Part shown: positions 7,118 to 15,204 of the stretch, piece after piece | Layout of the letters: the number at the start of each line of letters is the position of its first letter | Numbering within the stretch: the first letter of the stretch is position 1 | NCBI GenBank assembly: GCA_965208745.1 | Contig: CBDBPN010000004.1 | Coordinates: 2,790,001-2,854,000, forward strand | DNA from: VXNE01 sp965208745 | Lineage (GTDB): Bacteria > Pseudomonadota > Gammaproteobacteria > Pseudomonadales > Azotimanducaceae | DNA: 64,000 nt | Direction: 5' to 3' | Made by a program: the position numbers and the translations under genes | The notes under the pieces: model-generated | The model's input: only the letters and a program-made list of their open reading frames with translations | What the model was told of the DNA's origin: nothing | Databases searched by the model: none

Positions 7118-9485
7118 GTCGAGCGGCGCCGGTGACGGCACGTGCCGCGGCCCGGGTCGGGGCGAGACCCGCGAGCAGGGCGGCGGCGATACCGAGCGCG
7201 ACGGGGGGCATGATGCTTCCCACCGTCGGGGTCCAGGGAATGGACCATCCGAAGGCGGCCGGATTGACCTCGACGCATAGCACCCACGCGATCGCGAGCC
7301 CGAGGGGGATCGCGAGCACGGCGGCGGCGATGCCGATCACGGCGTTCTGCTGTGTCGAGAGGAGCGCGATGCGCCCCTGGCCGACGCCCAGCGTGTAGAG
7401 CAGCCGGCTCTCGCCGCGTCGCCGCGCCTGCAGTTCGGACAGCGCGTTGTAGAGCCCCGCGACCGCTACCAGCAGCGCGATCAGGGTGAGTTGCGAAGCG
7501 ATCTCGAAAGTGGCGTCGAACACCCCGAGCGCAAGCCGCCGCAGTTCGACGTGGTCGCGCACATCGGCGCCGGGAAACCGCTCCTCCAGCGCCGCCGCCA
7601 TGGCGTCCCGTTGGCCGTCGTCGGTCAGGACGGAGAAGCTGTCGTAGGCGACGCCGTCGAGGAGGGGTCCGAGATGGTCCGCCACGGCGATGATGCGGGG
7701 GCCCGGAGCGCCATAGTCCCGGAACACGTGCGCCACCTCCGCGGCGCGAGCGCCCCGCTTTCCCGCGAGCCGCACGGACGCGCCCGCCTCGACACCCAGC
7801 GCCCGGGCCCCGTTCTCGTTCAGGAGGACGGCCTGTGGGAACGCGCTCCCGTAGCCGTAGCGCCGCGCCTCGGCCACGTCCCCCCGCGTGAGCGTCACCC
7901 GGGCAGAGATGCCGTCGAGCGAAACCGAGGCGCGGCCGTATGCGCGCACGTCGGTGACGCCGGGAGTGGCGCGCACCCAGTCGAGCGACGCGGCCGTATC
8001 CGCCAATGGGGCCGCGGTCTCGACGTGGACGCCCTCCCAGAGGCGCTGGTCCAGCATGCCGGCGAAATCCCGCCGGAAGCTCTCGACCATGATGCCGATG
8101 CCGATGGCGGCGGCTACCGCCACCGACAGGGCCCCCACGGCGACGTGGACCTCCGAGAGCTGGTCCGCCACGGAGCGCACCGCGCTGCGGTGCACGATGC
8201 CCACGGGTGGGCGGCCACGCTCGAACAGCCGCCTGAGGGCCTGTCCGGACCCAGGTACGACGACCGCTATCTGCAACAGGCAGAGCGCGAGCACGATGCC
8301 GAAGGCGCCGGCGAGCGTCCCGGACCACGCGGAAAAGACGAGCAGGAGCGTGGCGCCGGCCGCCCAACCGTACCGGAGGGCGCGGACGCGGGCTCGGACC
8401 GTGGCCGCGAACGCCCCGAGGGCGGCCACGGCCACGCCGCAGACGCCTCCCTTGGCAACGGCCACGGCGGAGAGCGACAGGACATCCTGCGACGGCTGCG
8501 GCCCCTGGACGAGCAGCGCCGCGAGCGCCCACCCGGCGGCGATGCCGAGACCCGCCCCGAGGAGACCGAGGAGGATTCCTTCGCCCGCGAAGAGCAGGCG
8601 CAGCGACCCGCGCGGCACGCCGAGGGCGTCCAGTTGGGTGTCGCTGGCGCGCCGGCGCGCGACGTTCGCGTGAGCCGACTGGTAGACCAGGAAGGCGGCC
8701 ACGAACAGGGCCAGCATGCCGAGCGCGCCCAGGTTGAAGAGGAGGGCCAGGGCGAAACGGCGGGTCGGTTCGGCTTCTGACCAGGGCCGGGCCCGCAGGC
8801 CCTGGGCGAGATCGAGGGCCGAGGGCTGCCGGAGCCCGGCCGTGATGCCGGGCAGCCATCGCTCGAGCGCGGGGTCGTCCGCCCCGGAGCGGATCCAGAC
8901 GGCGGTCGGGTCGGCTCGGCCGAGGACGCTGCGGGCCGTCGCGATGTCCGCGACCAGCCAGTCCGCGGTGCTGCCGAACACGCCGACGACCGCCACCTCC
9001 GCATCGTTCAGCCGGAGGACATCTCCCGGCGCGAAGCCGAGCGCCTTGCCCGCGAGGACGGCGTCGCGGGTCAGGAGGTCGACAGCCGAGCCGCGCGGTC
9101 CCCCGGAACCGGTTTCGGAGGGACGCCCGTCGGCGAGCATGTCGATGCCGACCAGCCGCCGCGGTTGTCCCTCTACGTCGCCGTATCCCTCGACGACCGG
9201 GACCATGGCCTCGACCCCCGGGACCATGCCGCTTCGCCACCGCGCGCGCAGTTCGAAGTAGGCGTCCTCGGTCAGGGACTCCGCGCGCAGGATGTGCGTG
9301 TACTCCGTGACGGAGTCGGCGTCGAGACGGGCCTGGATGCGCTCGCTGACGAGATGCACCGCGACGACGGACGCAACTCCCAGCGCCGTACCGAGTACCT
9401 GCGCCGCGGTGGCCGCCGGCGTGCGGGCGAGGTAGCGGAGCTGGTGCCGCAGCAGGAGTCGCAGGCCGGGCAACGGCGCCGTCAT
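7104..9485 (-). CDS. FtsX-like ABC transporter permease (fused double unit)
   Basis: 793 residues. The architecture is an N-terminal membrane helix (about 20-45), a large periplasmic MacB-type domain, a cluster of membrane helices in the middle (LALLFNLGALGMLALFVAAFLVYQ, then FAGEGILLGLLGAGLGIAAG), then a second periplasmic domain and a final group of helices (LIALLVAVAGLYNALSELQARRR and IAAAVLAIPLGLAIAWVL). It therefore equals two FtsX units in one chain, as in AttF/AttG or YbbP-like permeases. Such permeases act with a LolD-type ATPase, using ATP for mechanotransmission or lipoprotein or hydrophobic-substrate extraction instead of classic import. The start at 9485 overlaps the ATPase stop by four bases (ATGA), confirming coupling to the preceding gene. 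Confidence 0.92.
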   Translation of the reverse strand: MTAPLPGLRLLLRHQLRYLARTPAATAAQVLGTALGVASVVAVHLVSERIQARLDADSVTEYTHILRAESLTEDAYFELRARWRSGMVPGVEAMVPVVEGYGDVEGQPRRLVGIDMLADGRPSETGSGGPRGSAVDLLTRDAVLAGKALGFAPGDVLRLNDAEVAVVGVFGSTADWLVADIATARSVLGRADPTAVWIRSGADDPALERWLPGITAGLRQPSALDLAQGLRARPWSEAEPTRRFALALLFNLGALGMLALFVAAFLVYQSAHANVARRRASDTQLDALGVPRGSLRLLFAGEGILLGLLGAGLGIAAGWALAALLVQGPQPSQDVLSLSAVAVAKGGVCGVAVAALGAFAATVRARVRALRYGWAAGATLLLVFSAWSGTLAGAFGIVLALCLLQIAVVVPGSGQALRRLFERGRPPVGIVHRSAVRSVADQLSEVHVAVGALSVAVAAAIGIGIMVESFRRDFAGMLDQRLWEGVHVETAAPLADTAASLDWVRATPGVTDVRAYGRASVSLDGISARVTLTRGDVAEARRYGYGSAFPQAVLLNENGARALGVEAGASVRLAGKRGARAAEVAHVFRDYGAPGPRIIAVADHLGPLLDGVAYDSFSVLTDDGQRDAMAAALEERFPGADVRDHVELRRLALGVFDATFEIASQLTLIALLVAVAGLYNALSELQARRRGESRLLYTLGVGQGRIALLSTQQNAVIGIAAAVLAIPLGLAIAWVLCVEVNPAAFGWSIPWTPTVGSIMPPVALGIAAALLAGLAPTRAAARAVTGAARHELA

Positions 9486-10153
9486 TGGCGTAGCCCGACG
9501 ACGGTATCCGCGCGCTGCGCCAGACGCTCGTTGTGCGTCGCGAGGACCAGCGCGGCCCCGGCGTCGCGGACCTGGTCCCAGAGGCAGTCCGCTACGCGCG
9601 CGGCGTTGTCGGCATCGAGATTGCCGGTGGGCTCGTCGGCCAGGACCAGGGCCGGTGCGTGCGCCAGTGCGCGGGCGATGGCGACGCGTTGCTGTTCCCC
9701 GCCCGACAGGGCGTCGGGGAAACGCTGCCCGAGGTCCGCGATGCCGAGCGCTGCGAGGCGGCGGAGCGCCGCGTCCGCGCGGTCCCCAAGGCCGTTCAGT
9801 TCGAGGGGCAGGAGGACATTCTCCTCCACGGTCAGCGTCGGCAGCAGGTTGAGGAACTGGAAGACGAAGCCCACGTGGCGGCGGCGATACCGCAGACGCT
9901 CCGCGCTCGACAGGGCGTGGACCGCAATGTCGCGGGTCCGGCCGGGCGCGTCGGAGACGGCGACCCGGATCGCGCCGGCGTCCGGTCGAAGGAGCCCGCC
10001 GATCAGGTTCAGCAGCGTGGTCTTGCCGCTGCCGCTGGGTCCCCAGACGGCGGCGACCTGACCCGGCGCGAGCCGGAACGAGACGTCCTGGAGGATGTGT
10101 CGGACCTGCGCGCCGTCGGCCCGGTGATACCCAACGCCTGCAACCTGGAGCAT
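9482..10153 (-). CDS. LolD/MacB-type ABC transporter ATP-binding protein
   Basis: 223 residues from the ATG at 10153 (MLQVAGVGYHRADGAQ); a further upstream extension is open but lacks conservation. Walker A is GPSGSGKTT, the Q-loop region reads FVFQFLNLLPTLTVEENVLLPL, the ABC signature is LSGGEQQR, Walker B is LVLADEPTGNLD, and the H-loop is LATHNERLA. The ENV-LPL pattern after the Q-loop is characteristic of the LolD/FtsE/MacB class. It supplies ATP hydrolysis to the overlapping permease gene. Together with the AttH-like lipoprotein it makes a three-part export or extraction system of unknown cargo in the cell envelope. Confidence 0.94.
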   Translation of the reverse strand: MLQVAGVGYHRADGAQVRHILQDVSFRLAPGQVAAVWGPSGSGKTTLLNLIGGLLRPDAGAIRVAVSDAPGRTRDIAVHALSSAERLRYRRRHVGFVFQFLNLLPTLTVEENVLLPLELNGLGDRADAALRRLAALGIADLGQRFPDALSGGEQQRVAIARALAHAPALVLADEPTGNLDADNAARVADCLWDQVRDAGAALVLATHNERLAQRADTVVGLRQ

Positions 10154-10243
10154 ATGGCGTCGCCGGGAGGTGCTTACGGTTTGTGCCCGGCGCCGAACGG
10201 GGACAACATGTGTCCGGGGTAGGGAGCCACCAGGGAGGGAGCC

Positions 10244-10546
10244 ATCAACAAAGTACCGGTCCACAAGTTCCTGGTGCGGTTGCCGGTCGACCTGCACCAA
10301 CGCGTCACGGAGGCCGCGGAACGCTACAGGAGGAGCGTGAACTCCGAGATCGTAGCACGGCTCGAGCAGTCCCTGGCCGGCCTGCCGGACGACGCGGACG
10401 AGTCGGCCGTGGAGCCGCCGTTCTTTCCGTACATAGAGACGATCTTGCGGCGCGACCTGTCGGAACAGGAGAACGCCTTGATCCGCGCGTTCCGTCGCCT
10501 CTCGCGACGGCAGCGTGGGGCGCTGGTCGCGCTGCTGACCGGGTAG
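10244..10546 (+). CDS. Arc-type ribbon-helix-helix DNA-binding protein, probable ATC start
   Basis: About 100 residues. The Arc-like fold is seen as a beta strand KFLVRLPVDL, then HQRVTEAAERYRRSVNSEIVARLEQSL, the two helices that dimerise and place the strand in the DNA major groove. A C-terminal tail of about 50 residues ends with FRRLSRRQRGALVALL. The nearest standard start, GTG at 10274, would cut into the DNA-binding strand. An ATC at 10244 sits five bases after a strong GGGAGG, in frame, and gives INKVPVHKFLVRLP. I therefore place the start there, tentatively. The gene converges on smpB. Its target is unknown; no toxin partner is adjacent. Confidence 0.75.
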   Translation: MNKVPVHKFLVRLPVDLHQRVTEAAERYRRSVNSEIVARLEQSLAGLPDDADESAVEPPFFPYIETILRRDLSEQENALIRAFRRLSRRQRGALVALLTG

Positions 10547-10550
10547 CGGG

Positions 10551-11024
10551 TCAGGCCGACCGCTTCAGCAACCGTTCCTGCTGCCGCTTCCAGTCGCGGT
10601 CCTTGACGGTCGCGCGCTTGTCGCGGTGCCGCTTGCCGCGGGCGAGCGCGATCTCGCACTTGACGCGCCTGCCCTTCCAGTAGAGCGCGGTGGCGACGCA
10701 GGCGTAGCCCTTCTGCTGCACGTGCTCGGCGAGCCGCGCGATCTCCTTCGCGTGCAGGAGCAGCTTGCGGGGACGGACCGGGTCCGCCGTCACGTGGGTG
10801 GAGGCGCTCGCGAGCGGCGCGACGTGCGCCCCTTCGAGCCAGGCCTCGCCGTCGCGCACGAGCACGTAACTGTCGCGCAACTGCACCGCGCCGGCGCGGA
10901 TGCTCTTCAGCTCCCAACCCATCAGCGCGAGGCCGGCCTCGAACGTCTCCTCGAGTGTGAACTCGAACCGTGCGCGGCGGTTGAGCGCGATCGTCGGCCG
11001 CTCGGCTTTCGCGGGTCTGGCCAT
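10551..11024 (-). CDS. smpB: SsrA (tmRNA)-binding protein SmpB
   Basis: 157 residues. SmpB binds tmRNA and takes it to stalled ribosomes for trans-translation. The sequence begins with IALNRRARFEFTLEETFEAGLALMGWELKSIRAG, which is the SmpB core, followed by LRDSYVLVRDGEAWLEGAHVAPL and RKLLLHAKEIARL. The basic tail RGKRHRDKRATVKDRDWKRQQERLLKR is the helix that enters the mRNA channel. Length is normal for the family. The gene lies close to ratA and bamE, a familiar gammaproteobacterial neighbourhood, though here an inserted symporter gene separates them. I did not find tmRNA itself in the window. Confidence 0.97.
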   Translation of the reverse strand: MARPAKAERPTIALNRRARFEFTLEETFEAGLALMGWELKSIRAGAVQLRDSYVLVRDGEAWLEGAHVAPLASASTHVTADPVRPRKLLLHAKEIARLAEHVQQKGYACVATALYWKGRRVKCEIALARGKRHRDKRATVKDRDWKRQQERLLKRSA

Positions 11025-11030
11025 GCCTCA

Positions 11031-11038
11031 ATTATAAT
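11031..11038. promoter_or_regulatory. Symmetric -10-like ATTATAAT between divergent smpB and symporter genes
   Basis: The octamer ATTATAAT is its own reverse complement and contains TATAAT in both directions. It is the most AT-rich spot in this GC-rich region and lies 7 bases from the smpB start and about 39 bases upstream of the symporter start. No convincing -35 is seen on either strand. For smpB this would give an almost leaderless transcript. Confidence 0.35.
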
Positions 11039-11076
11039 CGCCGGCCTCGTTTTCGGGGTCCTGGGGCGGACGCGGC

Positions 11077-12441
11077 ATGACGGAACAGGACGTTTCGAGG
11101 CACGGGATGTGGTCGAGCCGGTGGCTCTTCATCCTGGCCGCGGCAGGCTCGGCGGTGGGCCTCGGCAACATCTGGCGGTTCCCCTACATCACCGGGGAGA
11201 ACGGCGGCGGCGCGTTCGTCCTCGTCTACCTGATCTGCATCGCCGCGATCGGCGTGCCCGTCATGATGGCCGAAGTCCTGCTCGGCCGGGCCGGCCGCCA
11301 GAGCCCGATCAACACGATGCGCGCACTCGCCCGCGCGAGCGGCGCCCCACGCGCGTGGTCGCTTATCGGCTGGGTCGGCGTGACCGGGGGCTTCCTGATC
11401 CTCTCCTACTACTCCGTCGTCGCCGGCTGGGCCGTGCACTACGTCTTCCGCATGGCCAGCGGTGTTTTCGAGAGTGCGGACGGGGCGTACGCGAGCCAGG
11501 CGTTCGCGGATTTCCTGGCCGACCCCTGGCAGGTCCTCGGCTTCCACACGCTGTTCATGGTCATTACCGTGTTCATCGTCGCGCGCGGCGTTTCCGCGGG
11601 CCTCGAGCGCGCCATTCGCGTGTTCATGCCGCTGCTGCTGGTACTGCTCGTGGTGTTGCTGGGCTACGGCATGGCGTCGGGGGGCTTCGCGGCGGGTTTC
11701 GAGTTCATGTTTCGAATGGACTGGAGCGCGCTGACGGTCGACGGGGTGCTCGAGGCGCTCGGACACGCGTTCTTCACGCTGAGCGTGGGGATGGGGGCGA
11801 TCATGGCCTACGGCGCGTACGTGCCGCGGCAGGCCTCCATCACGAGCACGGTGACGACGATCGCCGTGCTCGACACGGCGGTCGCGCTGGCCGCGGGTCT
11901 CGCCATCTTCCCGATCGTCTTCGCGAACGGCCTCGAACCCGGACAGGGGCCGGGTCTCCTGTTCGTGACGGTCCCGCTGGCGTTCGGACAGTTGCCGCTC
12001 GGCGCCGTGTTCGGGGCGGCGTTCTTCGTCCTGGTGTCGTTCGCGGCCATCACGTCGGCGATCTCGCTCACGGAACCTGCGCTGGCCTTCGCGGTGGAGG
12101 AGTACAACGCCAAGCGGTCGCGGGTCGCGATTTCCCTGGGCGTCTTCTGCTGGGTTCTCGGGGTCGGCACCGTGCTGTCCTTCAACGTGTGGGCGGACGT
12201 CCACGTGGTCGGCGAACTGACGGTCTTCGATTTCCTCGACTACGTGACGCAGAAGATCATGCTGCCGCTGGGCGGGCTCTTCATCGCCGTGTTCGTGGGC
12301 TGGGTGCTGCCGAAGACCCTCGTCGGATCCCAGCTCGGACTGCGGGAAGGCGCGGCAACCCTCCTGTGGACCGTGCTGATCCGCGTGCTCGCGCCCCTGG
12401 GCGTGCTGGCCGTCTTCGTCTACGCGATCCTCTACGGGTGA
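11077..12441 (+). CDS. Sodium-dependent transporter of the neurotransmitter:sodium symporter (SNF) family
   Basis: 454 residues with about eleven to twelve hydrophobic helices. The first helix carries the family signature AAGSAVGLGNIWRFPYITGENGGGAF, in which the unwound helix binds Na+ and substrate. Helix 6 region shows FFTLSVGMGAIMAYGAYVP, also typical. Family members (LeuT, TnaT, MhsT) import amino acids or other small organic solutes into the cytoplasm with sodium. The ligand cannot be assigned. Its stop overlaps the ratA start as GTGA, so the two are probably cotranscribed. This transporter is not part of the usual smpB-ratA pair and appears to be an insertion in the neighbourhood. Confidence 0.93.
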   Translation: MTEQDVSRHGMWSSRWLFILAAAGSAVGLGNIWRFPYITGENGGGAFVLVYLICIAAIGVPVMMAEVLLGRAGRQSPINTMRALARASGAPRAWSLIGWVGVTGGFLILSYYSVVAGWAVHYVFRMASGVFESADGAYASQAFADFLADPWQVLGFHTLFMVITVFIVARGVSAGLERAIRVFMPLLLVLLVVLLGYGMASGGFAAGFEFMFRMDWSALTVDGVLEALGHAFFTLSVGMGAIMAYGAYVPRQASITSTVTTIAVLDTAVALAAGLAIFPIVFANGLEPGQGPGLLFVTVPLAFGQLPLGAVFGAAFFVLVSFAAITSAISLTEPALAFAVEEYNAKRSRVAISLGVFCWVLGVGTVLSFNVWADVHVVGELTVFDFLDYVTQKIMLPLGGLFIAVFVGWVLPKTLVGSQLGLREGAATLLWTVLIRVLAPLGVLAVFVYAILYG

Positions 12442-12878
12442 CGGTACGCCGTCTCGAGCGGAGCGCACTGCTGCCCTATGCGGCCGGGGACGTGTTCGCC
12501 CTCGTCAACGATGTCGAGCGCTACCCCGAATTCCTCAAGTGGTGCCGGAAGGCGGAGATCCTGGAGGCCGGGGACGGCGAGACCGTCGCGTCGCTGGCGC
12601 TGTCCGGGCGGGGTTTGAGGGAGACGCTCGTCACCCGCAACCGCCTCGATCCGGGGCGCCGCATCGTACTGACGCTCGTGGAAGGACCATTCAGGCACTT
12701 GGAGGGCATCTGGACGTTTACGCCGGTCGGCGACGGGTGCCGCATTCACCTGACGCTGGACTTCGAGCTGAAGAGCGGCTTGCTGGGGCTGCTCGGGGCG
12801 CCCTTGCTGAACCGGGTCGCGGACGCGCTGGTGGACGCGTTCAGCCGGCGTGCGCGCAGCGTGCTGCGAGCGGGTTAA
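12438..12878 (+). CDS. ratA: RatA/Coq10-like START-domain protein
   Basis: 146 residues from the GTG at 12438, which overlaps the stop of the transporter gene. It matches the RatA/Coq10 polyketide-cyclase group of the START superfamily: RSALLPYAAGDVFALVNDVERYPEFLKWC at the N-terminus, WTFTPVGDGCRIHLTLDFELKSGLLG, and a C-terminal helix ALVDAFSRRARSVL. E. coli RatA was described as inhibiting 70S association, while homologues (Coq10) bind ubiquinone; which holds here is unknown. Its place between smpB and bamE is the conserved one. It converges with bamE, the two stops overlapping by four bases. Confidence 0.9.
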   Translation: MTVRRLERSALLPYAAGDVFALVNDVERYPEFLKWCRKAEILEAGDGETVASLALSGRGLRETLVTRNRLDPGRRIVLTLVEGPFRHLEGIWTFTPVGDGCRIHLTLDFELKSGLLGLLGAPLLNRVADALVDAFSRRARSVLRAG

Positions 12879-13276
12879 GGGTCCCCCTCGGCTGCTTCGA
12901 GGTCGGCTGCGGGCGCGAGGTCGCCCGTGATGCGGGCCAGCTCGTCGCCCGTGAAGTGCAGCGACACGAGCAACCGGGACTCGAAGGATCCGGGGACGTC
13001 GATCGTGTAGACGTAGTCCCAGCGCGTGTCGTCGAACGCGTTGCGCACGACCGGCTGCCCCATGACGAACGCCACCTGCTCGCGGGTCATGCCCGGTTTC
13101 AACTGGTCCACCATCTCCTGGGTGATCACGTTGCCCTGCTGGATCGTCACCCGGTGGAGCCTGGGCAAGGCACAGGAGGTAGTCAGCAGGGCGGCCAGAC
13201 CTACCGCGCAGATACCGCATGCCGACAAGGCCCCGCTTCGCACGCCACACCGACTCCGAAAAGAATGGCCGGGCAT
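12875..13276 (-). CDS. bamE: Outer-membrane assembly lipoprotein BamE
   Basis: 133 residues. A signal sequence of about 35 residues ends in the lipobox LLTTSC, so this is an outer-membrane lipoprotein. The mature part shows the SmpA/OmlA domain: VTIQQGNVITQEMVDQLKPGMTREQVAFVMGQPVVRNAFDDTRWDYVY. BamE is a non-essential part of the BAM complex that inserts beta-barrel proteins, stabilising BamA and BamD. Its neighbours ratA (convergent) and recN (downstream, same strand) match the conserved arrangement. The N-terminal signal is a little long, and a later start cannot be excluded. Confidence 0.93.
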   Translation of the reverse strand: MPGHSFRSRCGVRSGALSACGICAVGLAALLTTSCALPRLHRVTIQQGNVITQEMVDQLKPGMTREQVAFVMGQPVVRNAFDDTRWDYVYTIDVPGSFESRLLVSLHFTGDELARITGDLAPAADLEAAEGDP

Positions 13277-13277
13277 C

Positions 13278-14930
13278 TTAGCCGGGGGCCCGGACGCCGT
13301 CGAGCAGCGTGCGCGCGTACGCGCGGGTCTCGACCGTGATGCGCCGGCCGGCGAGCATGCGGGAGAGCTCCTCGATCCGCTCTTCCTCCCCGAGGGGGAC
13401 GATCACGGTGTCCTGGTCCCGCGTTTTCCGGACCAGCAGGTGCGCGTCGCCCAACGCGGCCACCTGGGGGGCGTGGGTCACGCAGATGACCTGCGTGTGC
13501 CGGGCGAGCCGGCGCAGCATCCGCCCGAGAATGTCCGCGGTCGTGCCGCCCAGGCCGACATCCGCCTCGTCGAGCACCAGGCACGGCAACGCGGAACGCT
13601 GCGCGGCGACCACTTCGATGGCCAGCGCGATCCGGGTCAGTTCTCCGCCGGAGGCGACGGCGGCGAGGGGTGCGGGGGGGTACTTCGGATTCGTGGTGAC
13701 CCGGTACTCGACGGATTCGAGCCCGCCTTCGTTCTCGGTCGCGGTGAATGCGAGGTCGAGGGCGGCTCCTTCGAGACGCAGTTCGGCCAGGACGGCGCCC
13801 ACGTCGGCGGCGAACGCTTCGGCCGCCGCCGTCCGCTTGTCGGACAGCCGGCCGGCCAGGTCGCGATAGCCGGCGGCCGCCGTCTCGACCGCTTCGGCGA
13901 TCGCATCGATGCGTTCCCCGTCCGCCGCAAGCGCGGCGAGCTCCGCCTCGATCTCGGCGGCGTGTGCGGGGAGGCTGCCGGCGGGTACGCGGTGCTTGCG
14001 CGCCATGTCGTGGATGGCGTCGAGTCGGTGCTCCACCTCGTCGAGAGCGGCCGCATCCTCGGGCACCGCGTCGAAGTAGTCCCGCATCTCGCCCAGCGCT
14101 TCCTCGGCCTCGACCTGTGCCCCGCGCATGTGCTCGCGGCTCGCGGACAATGCGGGATGGGTGTCGTCGATCGCGTCGAGGTCCGTGGACATCCGCGACA
14201 GCCGCGCGATGAGCCGGTCCTCGAGTTCGCGCAAGTGGGTGCCGACGGTGGCGCGGATCCCGCCGGTGGCGGCGAGGCGCCGGCGGCGCGTCTCGAGTTC
14301 CTCGAACTCGCCCTCCGCGAGCGCGAGGTCCCGGAGCTCGGCGACCTGGTACCGCAGCAGGTCGAGGCGCTGCTCGGCTGCCCCGGCGCGTTCCCTGGCG
14401 TTGTCGAGTTCCGCGCACCGGGCACGCCACGCGCGGAATGCCTCGCCGACGGACCCGGCGAGGTCGGAAGCTCCGGCGTAGTCGTCGAGGAGGGCAAGTT
14501 GAACCGTCCGGTCGAGCAGCGAGCGATGGGCGTGCTGCCCGTGCACCTCGATCAGCGGATCGCACAGCGCCTGCAGCGCTGCGAGATTGACGGGCGTACC
14601 GTTGACGAAGGCCCGCGAGCGACCTTGCCCGGCGACCCTGCGCACGAGGCACTGGCCGACGTCCCCGGAGTCCGACAGCGCCTGCTCTTCGAGGTAGTGG
14701 CGAGCCCCCGGATGGGTGCCGAGATCGAATTCGGCGGTGACCTCGCAGGCGGTTGCCCCGGGGCGGATGGCGGTGCTCGCCGCGCGCGCCCCGAGCACGA
14801 GTTCGAGCGCGTTCAGCAGGATCGACTTGCCCGCGCCGGACTCGCCGGTGATCACCGTCAGCCCGGGCGCGAACGCGAGGTCGAGCGCTTCGACCAGCGC
14901 GAAGTTCTTGACGGTGAGCTGTCTCAGCAT
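13278..14930 (-). CDS. recN: DNA repair protein RecN
   Basis: 550 residues from the ATG at 14930 (MLRQLTVKNFALVEAL), matching the family length of about 553; upstream in-frame sequence is rejected. RecN is an SMC-like ATPase that holds broken DNA ends during recombination repair. Walker A is GESGAGKSI (near residue 30), a long charged helical region forms the coiled coil, and the C-terminal half has VASGGELTRIALAIEVV (ABC signature) and LVLDEADVGLGG (Walker B). In many bacteria it is SOS-induced; I see no clear LexA box here. The upstream side carries an IS insertion about 75 bases from the start, which could have altered its promoter. Confidence 0.96.
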   Translation of the reverse strand: MLRQLTVKNFALVEALDLAFAPGLTVITGESGAGKSILLNALELVLGARAASTAIRPGATACEVTAEFDLGTHPGARHYLEEQALSDSGDVGQCLVRRVAGQGRSRAFVNGTPVNLAALQALCDPLIEVHGQHAHRSLLDRTVQLALLDDYAGASDLAGSVGEAFRAWRARCAELDNARERAGAAEQRLDLLRYQVAELRDLALAEGEFEELETRRRRLAATGGIRATVGTHLRELEDRLIARLSRMSTDLDAIDDTHPALSASREHMRGAQVEAEEALGEMRDYFDAVPEDAAALDEVEHRLDAIHDMARKHRVPAGSLPAHAAEIEAELAALAADGERIDAIAEAVETAAAGYRDLAGRLSDKRTAAAEAFAADVGAVLAELRLEGAALDLAFTATENEGGLESVEYRVTTNPKYPPAPLAAVASGGELTRIALAIEVVAAQRSALPCLVLDEADVGLGGTTADILGRMLRRLARHTQVICVTHAPQVAALGDAHLLVRKTRDQDTVIVPLGEEERIEELSRMLAGRRITVETRAYARTLLDGVRAPG

Positions 14931-15005
14931 GGCGCCGTGTCGTTGCCCTCGGTCGGCTTGCGTTGGGCCGGGCCGTAGCCGCTTGGCTCCGCGTTTCGGG
15001 CGCTT

Positions 15006-15025
15006 GCTAGCAGCCTGTCGGACTT
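15006..15025 (+). repeat. Left terminal inverted repeat of the IS1182-type element
   Basis: Reads GCTAGCAGCCTGTCGGACTT and is the exact reverse complement of 16613-16632. Confidence 0.9.
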
Positions 15026-15204
15026 TTGCGCGTTGCGATGCGGTCACGGCGACTGGATCGGTTCCGGCGCCGCTGGGGGGTGACGGTTTCGAACGCCGGC
15101 AAGCGGCGGGTGGCGACGACCGGCGCCCAAGGTCGCCACGGAAAGCCGCGCGCGGGCCCCACACGGCACGAAACTGGCGGGGCGGGACAAGCCTTATGCC
15201 CCAT

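Noticed and set aside
10246..11076. tmRNA gene (ssrA) next to smpB
   Set aside because: The neighbouring space is filled by the ribbon-helix-helix gene and a 50-base gap; no tRNA-Ala-like ends with a coded tag are visible.
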